Assembly: GCA_002338525.1 (NCBI GenBank) | Contig: DDIM01000001.1 | Span: 178,322-242,321 of the forward strand | Origin: Micavibrio sp. UBA1850 | GTDB taxonomy: Bacteria > Pseudomonadota > Alphaproteobacteria > Micavibrionales > Micavibrionaceae | Direction: 5' to 3' | Length of the DNA stretch: 64,000 bases | Made by a program: the position numbers and the translations under genes | The notes under the pieces: generated by a model | Told to the model about the DNA's origin: nothing | The model's input: the letters and a program-made list of their open reading frames with translations, nothing else | Database searches by the model: none | In this document: positions 44,486-52,150 of the stretch, one piece after another | Layout: the number at the start of each line of letters is the position of its first letter | How positions within the stretch are numbered: position 1 is the first letter of the stretch

Positions 44486-45966
44486 TAGATAAACCTCGCC
44501 AAAACTTGTTTAAATTTGTCTTCGGCTTCAAGGCTTGCTTGCCATGCTTGTTTTAAATCGGCCATTGCTTCTTCTACTGATGGCAGGTTGTCTTCAATTA
44601 TTTTTTCAACGTAGAGCGGAATGTTTAAGTTAAAGTCGTTTTCTTTTAATTCGCTCATTGACGCGACTTTTACGTAGTTTTCTACGTCTTGATAGTTGTG
44701 ATACCAATCGAGAATTTGTTGAACGTGGTTCGGCTCAAGGAAGTTTTGTGCTCGACCTACACGAATTTGATCAGAGGCATCAATAAACAATACTTTACCT
44801 TTTTTATCGGCTGGCTTGTTTTGCTTAAACACCATGACACACGCTGCTAATTGCGTACCGTAAAACACGTTAGGACCTAAGCCGATAACTGCTTCTAGCA
44901 TATCTTGGTTAAGTAAGGCTTCGCGAATTTTACCTTCGGCTGCTTTTCTAAATAATGCACCGTGTGGTAGTACAACTGTCATGCGGCCTGTGCTATTCAT
45001 AGATTTAACCATGTGCTGCACCCAGGCCATATCGCCATTACCTTTAGGAGGCACTCCAGCAATGTTGCGGCCATATGGATCGTTAGCCCAATTTTCAGCG
45101 CCCCAATCTTTAAGTGAAAACGGTGGGTTGGCAATCACACAGTCGTAGGTTTTAAGGCCATCTGCTTCAAAAAACGCAGGGTGACGTAAGGTGTCACCTC
45201 GTAAGATTTCAAAATCCTCAATTCCATGTAAGAACATATTCATTCTGGCGATTGAACTAGAGGTTAGGTTTTTTTCTTGGCCGTATAGTTTTAATGTTCG
45301 GTAGTCTTCATTGTTATCTTTTAAATGATCTACACACTCGAGCAACATACCACCTGTACCACAGGCCGGATCGTAGATAGTCTCGCCTTCATGTGGGTCT
45401 AAAATCATGCCTAGCAAATGCACGACTGAGCGAGGCGTATAAAACTCCCCTGCTTTTTTATTGGTTAAATCGGCAAAGTGTTTAATTAAGTATTCGTAGG
45501 CATTACCCAGCATGTCTGGATCAACGTTTTGATTACCTAATGTGTACTGAGAGAAGTGCTCAATAAGGTTAATCAATAGTGCATCAGAAAGCTTATTTTT
45601 ATTGCTCCACTGTGCATCACCAAATATACCGTAAAGGAATTCTTGGTTAGCTTGCTCTATACCACGTAAGGCATTTTCAATTGCTGCACCTATGTTTGTG
45701 GTAGTTTCGCGCACATCCTGCCAATGACAGCCGTCTGGTATTTCGAAACGGTGCATCTCAGGCAATGCCGCGTATTCTTCATCGCCGTCTGACTCATTAA
45801 GCGCCACACGGTATTCTTCATCGTAAACGTCTGAAATACGCTTAAAGAAAAGCAACGGGAATATGTAAACCTTAAAGTCAGAAGCATCAACAGGACCTTT
45901 TAAGATCCAGGCTGCTTTTGATAGGTATTGCTCTAATTGGGAGAGGGTTATTTTTTCAGTTGTCAT
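44485..45966 (-). CDS. hsdM: Type I restriction enzyme, M subunit (first copy)
   Basis: A 493-residue adenine-N6 methylase, first of the tandem pair. Motifs: YIFPLLFFKRISDVYDEEYR at the N-terminus, EFYTPRSVVHLLGMILDP, the SAM site IYDPACGTGGMLLECVDHL and catalytic NPPF in CVIANPPFSLKDWG. With hsdM2, hsdS and hsdR it forms a complete system, but with two different M subunits and one S. Each M might contact one half of the two-part target. It is preceded by a small HTH gene 25 bp upstream. Confidence 0.94.
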   Translation of the reverse strand: MTTEKITLSQLEQYLSKAAWILKGPVDASDFKVYIFPLLFFKRISDVYDEEYRVALNESDGDEEYAALPEMHRFEIPDGCHWQDVRETTTNIGAAIENALRGIEQANQEFLYGIFGDAQWSNKNKLSDALLINLIEHFSQYTLGNQNVDPDMLGNAYEYLIKHFADLTNKKAGEFYTPRSVVHLLGMILDPHEGETIYDPACGTGGMLLECVDHLKDNNEDYRTLKLYGQEKNLTSSSIARMNMFLHGIEDFEILRGDTLRHPAFFEADGLKTYDCVIANPPFSLKDWGAENWANDPYGRNIAGVPPKGNGDMAWVQHMVKSMNSTGRMTVVLPHGALFRKAAEGKIREALLNQDMLEAVIGLGPNVFYGTQLAACVMVFKQNKPADKKGKVLFIDASDQIRVGRAQNFLEPNHVQQILDWYHNYQDVENYVKVASMSELKENDFNLNIPLYVEKIIEDNLPSVEEAMADLKQAWQASLEAEDKFKQVLARFI

Positions 45967-45991
45967 TTAATGTCGTTTTCCAGATCCATTA

Positions 45992-46183
45992 TTAAAGCTT
46001 AGAACCTTTGTTCGTTACTTTTTGCTCTTCAATCCACTTGAGAATATCTTCTCGCTTAAACCGCCAACTACCGCCCACTTTAAATCCGGGCAATTTTCCC
46101 TCTGCGGCCAGTCGATATGCAGTCTTCTCTGCCAACTTGAGATAGTCAGCCACCTCTTTCAAGGTCATAATTTCGTCGGTCAT
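45992..46183 (-). CDS. Excisionase-family helix-turn-helix protein
   Basis: A 63-residue DNA-binding protein: IMTLKEVADYLKLAEKTAYR then AAEGKLPGFKVGGSWRFKRE is the winged-helix of the MerR/Xis-like family. ATG 46183 (MTDEIM) is preferred; the longer frame to 46240 starts with an unlikely hydrophobic leader. It heads the hsdM-hsdM-hsdS-hsdR run and probably regulates it, delaying restriction until methylation is complete. It may instead be an excisionase partner of the P4-type integrase. Confidence 0.8.
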   Translation of the reverse strand: MTDEIMTLKEVADYLKLAEKTAYRLAAEGKLPGFKVGGSWRFKREDILKWIEEQKVTNKGSKL

Positions 46184-46251
46184 TTTTATATCCACCAAAA
46201 AGCTACATGAGAGAATAAAGGAATATTGATCAACCAACAAGCGTAATGGCT

Positions 46252-47616
46252 CTATCGTTCTAACTTAGGAACAAAATTCTTCTTTTGCTTCAAGTTGTTC
46301 TCAACTTCGGTGGACTTACGCTTTGCTTTCCTTACAAAATCACGAGTCAAACTTCTTTTTTGACTGTGTTCTTCTTTTCGTATGCTCTTGCTAGATTTAT
46401 GAACTTCAACGCTACGGTGCAACTGCTGGACTATACTTGCTAACTGTTCTCTCTCAACCCTTTGGGAACTCTTAATTTTCAGCTTCTTATTTTCCAAGTT
46501 TTTTCTTTGTTCTAGATGTTGTTTAACAAGTTGATCCCTGTGCTTAATCTGTCGCTTATGAAGTAATGCTAATTCCTTATGATTAATAAGTTGAATTCGT
46601 TTACTTCGGCCAGAGACAAAGTCAAAGATACGCTTCACACCTTTCGAATATCTAGCTTTTCCAGCGGCAACTTGAGCCCTAAGCTCAAGCTTTTGTCGTT
46701 CTTTTAGTTCCCTTCTTTCTGCATGTTGAACCTTTAAGGTGTCCGCTTTTTTCTTAAGGATTGGAGCCAACATATCTTCATGCTTGAATTTTAATTCAGC
46801 GATTTTTTTTAAAGCTTGATTGTTATAGATCGTTCGAATTTTTTTATTGGTCTCGATCATATTTGGCAAAAGCTCAGGTGAGCCAAGTGACGCCTTTAAT
46901 TCTTTTGCCTTAATGCCACCAACGCGTGATAGAGAATAAACGTTTTTGTAATGATCAACGGCAACAAATCCTCGTTTATCGCCCTTTGCCAAGAACAAAC
47001 CTTTTTCTTCCAATGCATACTTAAAACCATTCAATCCATCAGATTGTTTAAAGGCATCCTGAATCTGCCCCTTAATTTCTCTAGGGTCTATAGACTGGCG
47101 TTTTAAACACTGCCATTCAGAAACCGTTATATTGAAAGGATCTTTTTCTTGTTTACGTTCAAAGCCTTTTGGCATGTCCCAACCATGTTCAATGTATAAT
47201 TGTCGCGAGATGTCACCGCATTTATGCTTGAAATGAGATAAATGGATGGCTTTTTCTTTATCTATATCAATGCGAGACCAAACGACATGAGCATGGCGTC
47301 TAGCTTCTTTTTCATGATAAACAATAACGCGGGGTTGATTGTCTAATCCAAGCTTCCTTTCGAGCTGGTCGAAAGCGCGCTCAAAATCCTTCTCATTGAC
47401 GACCTCTCCCTTTGGTGGATTGAAGCTCACTGAGAAGAATGGCCTTTCGCATCTAGTTGCGTGTGCTGACGCATCCATCTCAAGAAATGCTGCATGCAAT
47501 GATTGCCCTATCACGCCCCTAACCTCCCCAATTGTGACGTGATCATTATCACGCGTGTTCATAAGGTGATTAGCCAAATTGCGAGCCCCAGTTCGTTGCG
47601 ATGCTTTAATGATCAT
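46252..47616 (-). CDS. Relaxase (mobilization nuclease)
   Basis: A 454-residue DNA-nicking enzyme that starts conjugal transfer at oriT. The N-terminal 170 residues are the relaxase domain, with SQRTGARNLANHLMNTRDND at the start, RPFFSVSFNPP, and the metal-binding histidines in VIVYHEKEARRHAHVVWSRI. The rest is a long, very basic coiled-coil tail (about residues 270-454) typical of relaxosome proteins that reach the coupling protein. The pattern resembles relaxases of alphaproteobacterial mobile elements. ATG 47616 (MIIKAS) is preferred; it overlaps the end of mobC by 11 bp. Confidence 0.9.
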   Translation of the reverse strand: MIIKASQRTGARNLANHLMNTRDNDHVTIGEVRGVIGQSLHAAFLEMDASAHATRCERPFFSVSFNPPKGEVVNEKDFERAFDQLERKLGLDNQPRVIVYHEKEARRHAHVVWSRIDIDKEKAIHLSHFKHKCGDISRQLYIEHGWDMPKGFERKQEKDPFNITVSEWQCLKRQSIDPREIKGQIQDAFKQSDGLNGFKYALEEKGLFLAKGDKRGFVAVDHYKNVYSLSRVGGIKAKELKASLGSPELLPNMIETNKKIRTIYNNQALKKIAELKFKHEDMLAPILKKKADTLKVQHAERRELKERQKLELRAQVAAGKARYSKGVKRIFDFVSGRSKRIQLINHKELALLHKRQIKHRDQLVKQHLEQRKNLENKKLKIKSSQRVEREQLASIVQQLHRSVEVHKSSKSIRKEEHSQKRSLTRDFVRKAKRKSTEVENNLKQKKNFVPKLER

Positions 47617-47974
47617 TATGCTTATCCTCATGATAACCAAGAGCCTTCATAATGGCATCACGCGCCTCTGATATATCAGAAACGGCGGTATGTATTTCCT
47701 CAACATCAATCGCTGAATGCATATTGAGCTGGCGTGCTATCTGATTGATATTTCCCCCAACACGGCTCACCTGCCCCATCAAACGCGACAGCTCTGCTTT
47801 TTCAGGCACAGGTCTGCGTGACTGTCGAGGAGGCTTTGTATTGAAAATGACATGTTTGCAATATCCTCCCATTGTAAGACCTGAGCGTTGTGCTCGGGCC
47901 TCAATTTCCAGTCGTTCTTTTTCAGACAAACGAATGGATAGACGGGGATATTGCTTAGATGTTTTGATATTCAT
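47606..47974 (-). CDS. mobC: MobC-like relaxosome accessory protein
   Basis: A 122-residue protein. The N-terminal part (YPRLSIRLSEKERLEIEARA) is a ribbon-helix-helix DNA-binding domain, and RVGGNINQIARQLNMHSAID is the MobC signature. MobC helps the relaxase open oriT. ATG 47974 follows a strong ribosome site (ggaggg), so the longer frame to 48064 is rejected. The gene is translationally coupled to the relaxase. Confidence 0.9.
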   Translation of the reverse strand: MNIKTSKQYPRLSIRLSEKERLEIEARAQRSGLTMGGYCKHVIFNTKPPRQSRRPVPEKAELSRLMGQVSRVGGNINQIARQLNMHSAIDVEEIHTAVSDISEARDAIMKALGYHEDKHNDH

Positions 47975-48077
47975 TTTTCCCTCCGAGATTTCTACGAAGG
48001 GGATGCAACGGGGAGCTATGCAATGCTCCCCTTGCCCAGATTGGCCTAGCGGCTTGTCCGCCAAGGCACATCTGGCG

Positions 48078-48251
48078 ATCGGTTAAATTCAGTTTAATTC
48101 ATAAGTTCTTAAGCATTCGTTAACCGATGGGGTCGCGGGGTCTCCCCGCTCCGCTTGCAAAATTAGTCGAGCTAATTTGCAACGATGCATCCCAATTTGT
48201 TTAAAACGCCCATACGAATGCATGAACGTTTTCGCACTTTACAATTGGGAT
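48078..48251. other. Candidate oriT / relaxosome region upstream of mobC
   Basis: The gap upstream of mobC is dense with inverted repeats: atcggttaa / ttaaccgat (48078-48086 with 48120-48128); gcgggg-tct-ccccgc (48135-48149); ttgcaaaattag / ctaatttgcaa (48155-48182, one-base bulge); and atcccaatttgt / acaattgggat (48189-48251) enclosing aaaacg / cgtttt. Clusters of such hairpins next to mobC and relaxase genes usually mark oriT and its nick site. I cannot place the nick. The adjoining 48252-48420 stretch is A+T-rich without visible features. Confidence 0.55.
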
Positions 48252-48420
48252 AGAATGTAAAAAAGGTGGGACAAGTTAGGCCGTTTTATTCGAAACAATG
48301 ACACCACATGACACCCCTGTAACAACCACTGACAAGGGGATGTATTAAATTTTATAAAATAAAATGCAATCAATATTTAATTGTTGATTAATCTCAATGT
48401 GGTTTACTAAATATAGGTCG

Positions 48421-48522
48421 CAACCCACATTTTATAGGTTTGCGGCCTTTTGTGTGGGTTGAGACTAAGTTAAATCGGGGGATGCAACTGGAAGGCGAGA
48501 AGCGTTGTGCTTTCTCGCCTTT
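48421..48522. terminator. Two stem-loops upstream of the 63-residue gene
   Basis: The first is caacccaca / tgtgggttg (48421-48429 with 48453-48461), enclosing an agg/cct stem. The second, aaggcgaga-agc / gctttctcgcctt (48492-48522), is a strong hairpin followed by a short T-run and looks like an intrinsic terminator. Together they would insulate the small gene from upstream transcription or form its leader. Confidence 0.45.
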
Positions 48523-48570
48523 CGATCTAGTTCCTTTTGATACTAATCCAAAATCGAAAAGGAGACTTCA

Positions 48571-48762
48571 ATGGGAAAAGATAAAATTTCAGATGAAAGA
48601 CTGCATGCTGCGTATTTAGATAGTGCGGAGTTAGTCGCAATGTATGGAGAAGCCTACTTACCCATATTTGAGCGTTTGGAGCAGGAATGCAAGAAACGCG
48701 AAGAACAAATCGCCTTATTGACAAAGGCACGAAATATCACTAATAAAAATAAAACCAACTAA
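48571..48762 (+). CDS. Small conserved-looking hypothetical protein, 63 residues
   Basis: Starts GKDKISDERLHAAYLDSAEL and continues as one charged helix pair (PIFERLEQECKKREEQIALL). A strong ribosome site (aaggaga) precedes ATG 48571. It is the last gene before the right border of the element, pointing outward. No recognised family; the size and charge would suit a small regulator or accessory factor. Confidence 0.6.
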   Translation: MGKDKISDERLHAAYLDSAELVAMYGEAYLPIFERLEQECKKREEQIALLTKARNITNKNKTN

Positions 48763-48769
48763 AAGTTGT

Positions 48770-48801
48770 GGGATACAACGCCAGCAGCCAATTGGTATAC
48801 A
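48770..48801 (+). promoter_or_regulatory. Right integrase arm-type sites
   Basis: gggataca at 48770-48777 and ttggtataca at 48792-48801 repeat the two motif variants seen beside the left border (18794-18827), in the same orientation. They lie about 75 bp inside attR, as expected for the second arm of a tyrosine-integrase attachment site. Confidence 0.55.
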
Positions 48802-48873
48802 TAATGCGATAAGCGCTTACATTAAGGTATTGAAATACTTGAAATAAAGCGTCATTTAGTTTACGAAACATGC

Positions 48874-48893
48874 TCCGGGTCTGGGCACCACTT
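48874..48893 (+). repeat. attR: 20-bp duplicate of the tRNA-Phe 3' end
   Basis: Exact copy of 18670-18689 (tccgggtctgggcaccactt). Bases upstream of it do not continue the tRNA, so this is the displaced 3' fragment created by integration. The sequence just beyond it (cctcctctcac) would have followed tRNA-Phe in the empty chromosome. Confidence 0.93.
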
Positions 48894-49242
48894 CCTCCTC
48901 TCACATATCAAAAAAAATGACCTTATAAACACATTAAAAAATGTGATATTTACATGCGGCATTTTCAATGTGGCCCTCTCCGTCAGCCACAAGACTCACC
49001 TCGCGAAAAAAATTAAAAAAATAAAAATTTGCATTTTATTATTACGTTCAAAATCGTCACAAAAAACCTAAAAACTAAGCAATGCCTAGGGTTTTTAGTC
49101 ATATTCAATCCCCTGAGACCATTGAAGAATATCTATATAGATAAAATTTTAGCTAAATGCTTTGTAAAGTTGGGAATATATTAACTTTGCTCGGATAATG
49201 TAATAGGCATATTGAACACAAACGTATGCGGACAACAGGAAA
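48894..49242. other. Gene-free A+T-rich stretch right of attR
   Basis: About 350 bp without a reading frame of note. It contains A-rich tracts near 49010-49030 and ends in the 30-bp conserved leader shared with the element copy of cassette protein A (from 49213). I see no RNA gene or clear promoter boxes. Confidence 0.4.
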
Positions 49243-50106
49243 ATGAGCATCACAACACAAGCAGTTAAAGACATAAACGTACCCGCATTTGCAAATAACA
49301 TGAGTGTCGCCAACATGTTGTCAGGCATGTCACAAAAATTTCAGGCACGCCCTGCCCAGCCCGTAAAAGATACCGCAGAACAAGATGATTTTGAAAACGG
49401 CAAATCAATCGACGAGCGTGCCTTTTCTGATTTTGGAATAGATGGATCAGAAAAAGATTACAAGCAAGACGGCCGTGTCAAAGCCAACAATGCATATTGG
49501 ACGCAAGACAAAGAACAAGACAAAGTCGACGATGTCGAACTTGCCGCCAATGAAGCGCAAGAGTTTATGGAAGAAAAGCGCAGAGAGCGTCTGCAAGAAA
49601 TGTATTCTACGAATTTCATGGGGTACGATCTTGATGAAGAAGAAATTCAAGAAGCTTCTAAGAAAGGATTAAAAACCTTAGGTTCCGATGCTAAAGAGAG
49701 AGGCTGGGACGAAGAAAAAACAGAAAATATGAGAGCTATTTTGATGGTTTTAAGCAGCTCTGATGCAACAAATGAAGAACGTGATCAAGCCCTTAAAGAC
49801 ATGAAAAACATTGATCCTAATTATGCTGAGGAATGGGCAAAAGAAGCTGATCATGCAGAATCTATTAGAGAGGCAAAAACTAGCTTAGTTGCACAAGAAC
49901 TCAGAGAAGAAAACCGAAGGAATGATATCGTTGCACGCATAAATTCCAATAATGATATAATTGACCGGCCAGATTCTCAGGTTACATCTATTTTCAAAAA
50001 AGAAGCAGAAGGTGTCGGAACTAAGGAGAATAGTATATCATTAAATAAAAATTCACCCGAGGAATACGCTCCTAAAGAAAAAGACCCCTTTATATTAGAC
50101 GTCTAA
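49243..50106 (+). CDS. Cassette protein A, chromosomal copy: conserved head, variable middle
   Basis: A 287-residue acidic, hydrophilic protein without export signal. Residues 1-114 match the element-borne protein at 26990 almost exactly; the middle (about 115-225) is different (YSTNFMGYDLDEEEIQEASK and on), and the end returns to a shared signature (RPDSQVTSIFKKE, FILDV). This mosaic pattern suggests gene conversion or modular exchange. Its stop overlaps the stop of the convergent secreted-protein gene by 4 bp, the same facing arrangement as inside the element. Confidence 0.65.
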   Translation: MSITTQAVKDINVPAFANNMSVANMLSGMSQKFQARPAQPVKDTAEQDDFENGKSIDERAFSDFGIDGSEKDYKQDGRVKANNAYWTQDKEQDKVDDVELAANEAQEFMEEKRRERLQEMYSTNFMGYDLDEEEIQEASKKGLKTLGSDAKERGWDEEKTENMRAILMVLSSSDATNEERDQALKDMKNIDPNYAEEWAKEADHAESIREAKTSLVAQELREENRRNDIVARINSNNDIIDRPDSQVTSIFKKEAEGVGTKENSISLNKNSPEEYAPKEKDPFILDV

Positions 50107-50600
50107 TCAGGGCTCGTTGAAGCTATTGTGATTGACTCAGCCGGTGATTTTTTTACATTTTGCTGCTGAGCAAAATTGAATGCGGCCAATCCTTGTCGAT
50201 AAACGACTTCTTCTGCTGAATCTGCATGATTTTTGTTATTGTCGTATAACGTAGCTCCGAATTTAGTATAGCCATCTGTAAAAAACTCAACGCTAGCAGA
50301 AATCTCAATTCCATCTCTATCAGGCGCAAGCAAAAATGCGACAGAATACCCCTCATCATCAAGGCGTTGAGCTGCTCTGTAAGCAGACATCATCAAATTT
50401 TTGTTCCCGCCATGAACAACAAGTGTTAAACGTTCATGAGACAAATCTTGGCCAACAAGTTGAACAACCCTTGACTCTTCATTACGCAAATCTTCCTTAA
50501 TAAAATCTTTTCCAGCCATTGCAGGTGCGGCAGCCCCTAACATGGCAGCTGTTAATGTTGCCCCTACGGCTAATTTTTTAAAAGTTTGGCTAATCGTCAT
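50103..50600 (-). CDS. Cassette protein B, chromosomal copy: secreted 165-residue protein
   Basis: A predicted exported protein with a signal peptide ending near APAMAG (residue 30) and the same core as the two element copies: FIKEDLRNEESRVVQLVGQD, LTLVVHGGNKNLM, DDEGYSVAFLLAPDRDG. It is shorter by a few residues after the DRDG motif. The upstream region (50601-50791) lacks the inverted-repeat switch seen at 28941-29080, so it may be expressed constitutively. Function unknown. Confidence 0.65.
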   Translation of the reverse strand: MTISQTFKKLAVGATLTAAMLGAAAPAMAGKDFIKEDLRNEESRVVQLVGQDLSHERLTLVVHGGNKNLMMSAYRAAQRLDDEGYSVAFLLAPDRDGIEISASVEFFTDGYTKFGATLYDNNKNHADSAEEVVYRQGLAAFNFAQQQNVKKSPAESITIASTSPD

Positions 50601-50791
50601 AATAAAATCCCTTCCACTGCATTTCTTAGAGATATACCCCTTAAAAGAAACGCCCCAAATTGCATGGTAAACATGCCACTTGTTTTAATATATTGCTATT
50701 ATTATCAAATATTAAGCATTTTTGCAACAAAAATTAACATTTTGTAAAGTATTTGTGAGACTAGCTACACACAAGTTAAGCCCTTTTAACT

Positions 50792-51322
50792 CTACTTCGC
50801 CTGCGGTTCAGGAACCTTCAAGTATGTGTTCCAAGTCTCGCTGCCAACTTCATATATAAAGTCAATCACCTTTTGTGGTGCGGCATCAATATGATCCATG
50901 GTAAAGCCGCCACCGATACTCATAGGAGCAGAATCTCTTCGCACGCCGTTGGCCCAAATTGTTGTCTGTGCTGTAGTATCAAGACCATCTTTATCGTTGC
51001 CATAAACAACAAGAACACGCATACCTGCACTTTGAAGCTGTTTAGCAGCAGTAACAGTCGCATTTCTAAACGCATTAGAATTACTCTCAGCAACCAACGT
51101 TAAATATTTATTAGAAGCACCTTCTACAATGTATTCTAAACAACCTTCAGACGTTTTTGAAAAATCAAGAACCTTGACACCTTTATCCTTAACAGGTGCT
51201 ATCAGATTCTTTTCATCAGCTGTACAGTGATTGTCTGCCATTGCAGGTGCGGCAGCCCCTAACATGGCAGCCGTCATAGATGCGCCAATTGCAAAATTTT
51301 TGAAGTTATTGCTTAAATTCAT
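50792..51322 (-). CDS. Divergent secreted paralogue of cassette protein B
   Basis: A 176-residue exported protein. Its signal peptide is almost the same as the neighbours' (MNLSNNFKNFAIGASMTAAM to APAMAD). The mature part shares the alpha/beta layout (YLTLVAESNSNAFRNATVTA, then SAGMRVLVVYGNDKDGLD in place of DDEGYSVAFLLAPDRDG) but is otherwise diverged and has two cysteines (positions about 33 and 60) that could form a disulfide. Probably an older duplicate of the same family. Start has ggtga upstream. Confidence 0.6.
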   Translation of the reverse strand: MNLSNNFKNFAIGASMTAAMLGAAAPAMADNHCTADEKNLIAPVKDKGVKVLDFSKTSEGCLEYIVEGASNKYLTLVAESNSNAFRNATVTAAKQLQSAGMRVLVVYGNDKDGLDTTAQTTIWANGVRRDSAPMSIGGGFTMDHIDAAPQKVIDFIYEVGSETWNTYLKVPEPQAK

Positions 51323-51444
51323 TTCACCAATATCCCTTATATATATATCCCTTATATAAAAGCCTTAGCATAATATACATAATCAAAACCAAGGCACGGC
51401 ACATAGATACATGATCAATTACAATCATGCAACTAAAAATAGGG

Positions 51445-52098
51445 CTACGCTTTGGACGCTTTGATAAAAATACAGTTTTTAATGATGAATGTTTCGTTCA
51501 CGTGAAACCCATGTTTTGGCATAGATTCCAAAACTTCTTCACGTGTGTAGGGACGGTTGAGGATTCCTATACTTTGTCCGTAATCATTTACTTTTTTGCT
51601 AATTTTATTCATAAAACCATCGCCCGGATACAAAAGTACGTTCATATACAATGTTCCGCCTGGCTTAAGAACGCGGCTAATCTCAGACATCGCTTCATCA
51701 ATCCCACCAATGGTGTGATAGCCGTTAGGCAGGTTTGCCGTATCAAACGTTTCATCGTCAAATGACATGTTGCGAAGGTCTTCAATGACAAGTTCCGCCC
51801 CCTTCATCTTTTTACGCGCCCCATCCATTAAGGCTTTTGAATAATCGGCACCGACTATGTGGAAGTTATTTTGTTTAAATTTTTTACGGGCATATTTCAT
51901 ACACATCGCTGTGAATGTTCCCGTTCCAATGGCGCATTCAAGGTGATGCCCTTTAAGGTTTTCAGAAAAGAAACGTATCTGCGATTGAAGGGTATTCCTG
52001 TAGGCAAATGTTAGAATTAAAAACCCGCGTATATCGTATAAAAAAGGCGCGATATTGTAGCTATTTTCATTTATTTGATCCGATATTTGATCTGACAT
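51445..52098 (-). CDS. Class I SAM-dependent methyltransferase
   Basis: A 217-residue methyltransferase of the Methyltransf_11/25 type. Motif I is HHLECAIGTGTFTAMCM (slightly unusual, A-I-G-T-G-T), followed by the acidic residue in IVGADYSKALMDGARKK, motif II ELVIEDLRNMSF, and motif VLKPGGTLYMNVLL. Small-molecule or lipid headgroup substrates are typical of such proteins; none can be named. The start ATG follows aaggatg. It stands 53 bp upstream of nothing related; transcription is opposite to cassette protein A. Confidence 0.85.
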   Translation of the reverse strand: MSDQISDQINENSYNIAPFLYDIRGFLILTFAYRNTLQSQIRFFSENLKGHHLECAIGTGTFTAMCMKYARKKFKQNNFHIVGADYSKALMDGARKKMKGAELVIEDLRNMSFDDETFDTANLPNGYHTIGGIDEAMSEISRVLKPGGTLYMNVLLYPGDGFMNKISKKVNDYGQSIGILNRPYTREEVLESMPKHGFHVNETFIIKNCIFIKASKA

Positions 52099-52150
52099 TT
52101 TCTACATCCTTAAAATATGGGAGGGGGTTTAATTTGGGATAATGCAAAAG

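Larger units (their letters stand above)
18690..48893 (+). mobile_element. Integrative mobilizable element of about 30.2 kb in tRNA-Phe
   Basis: Bounded by the 20-bp repeat at 18670-18689 and 48874-48893. It carries an integrase at the left end, a type IV coupling protein, MobC, relaxase and candidate oriT, but no VirB/Tra mating-pore genes. It is therefore mobilizable rather than self-transmissible. Cargo comprises a second P4-type integrase, a FimB-sized recombinase, AbiE toxin-antitoxin, ArdA, a type I restriction system with two HsdM genes, SIR2-HerA, DUF3800, and a secreted-protein cassette also found outside the right border. The backbone looks alphaproteobacterial; the 29.8-46.2 kb interior looks gammaproteobacterial. 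The interior may be a second element nested in the first, but I could not find its borders. Confidence 0.88.

Noticed and set aside
47975..48064. Longer MobC start giving 30 more residues.
   Set aside because: The strong ggaggg site directly before ATG 47974 and the match of the ribbon-helix-helix start favour the short form.
18690..48893. Self-transmissible conjugative element.
   Set aside because: No VirB4-like ATPase, VirB6/8/9/10 or pilus genes are present; only relaxase, MobC and a coupling protein, so mobilizable is the better call.
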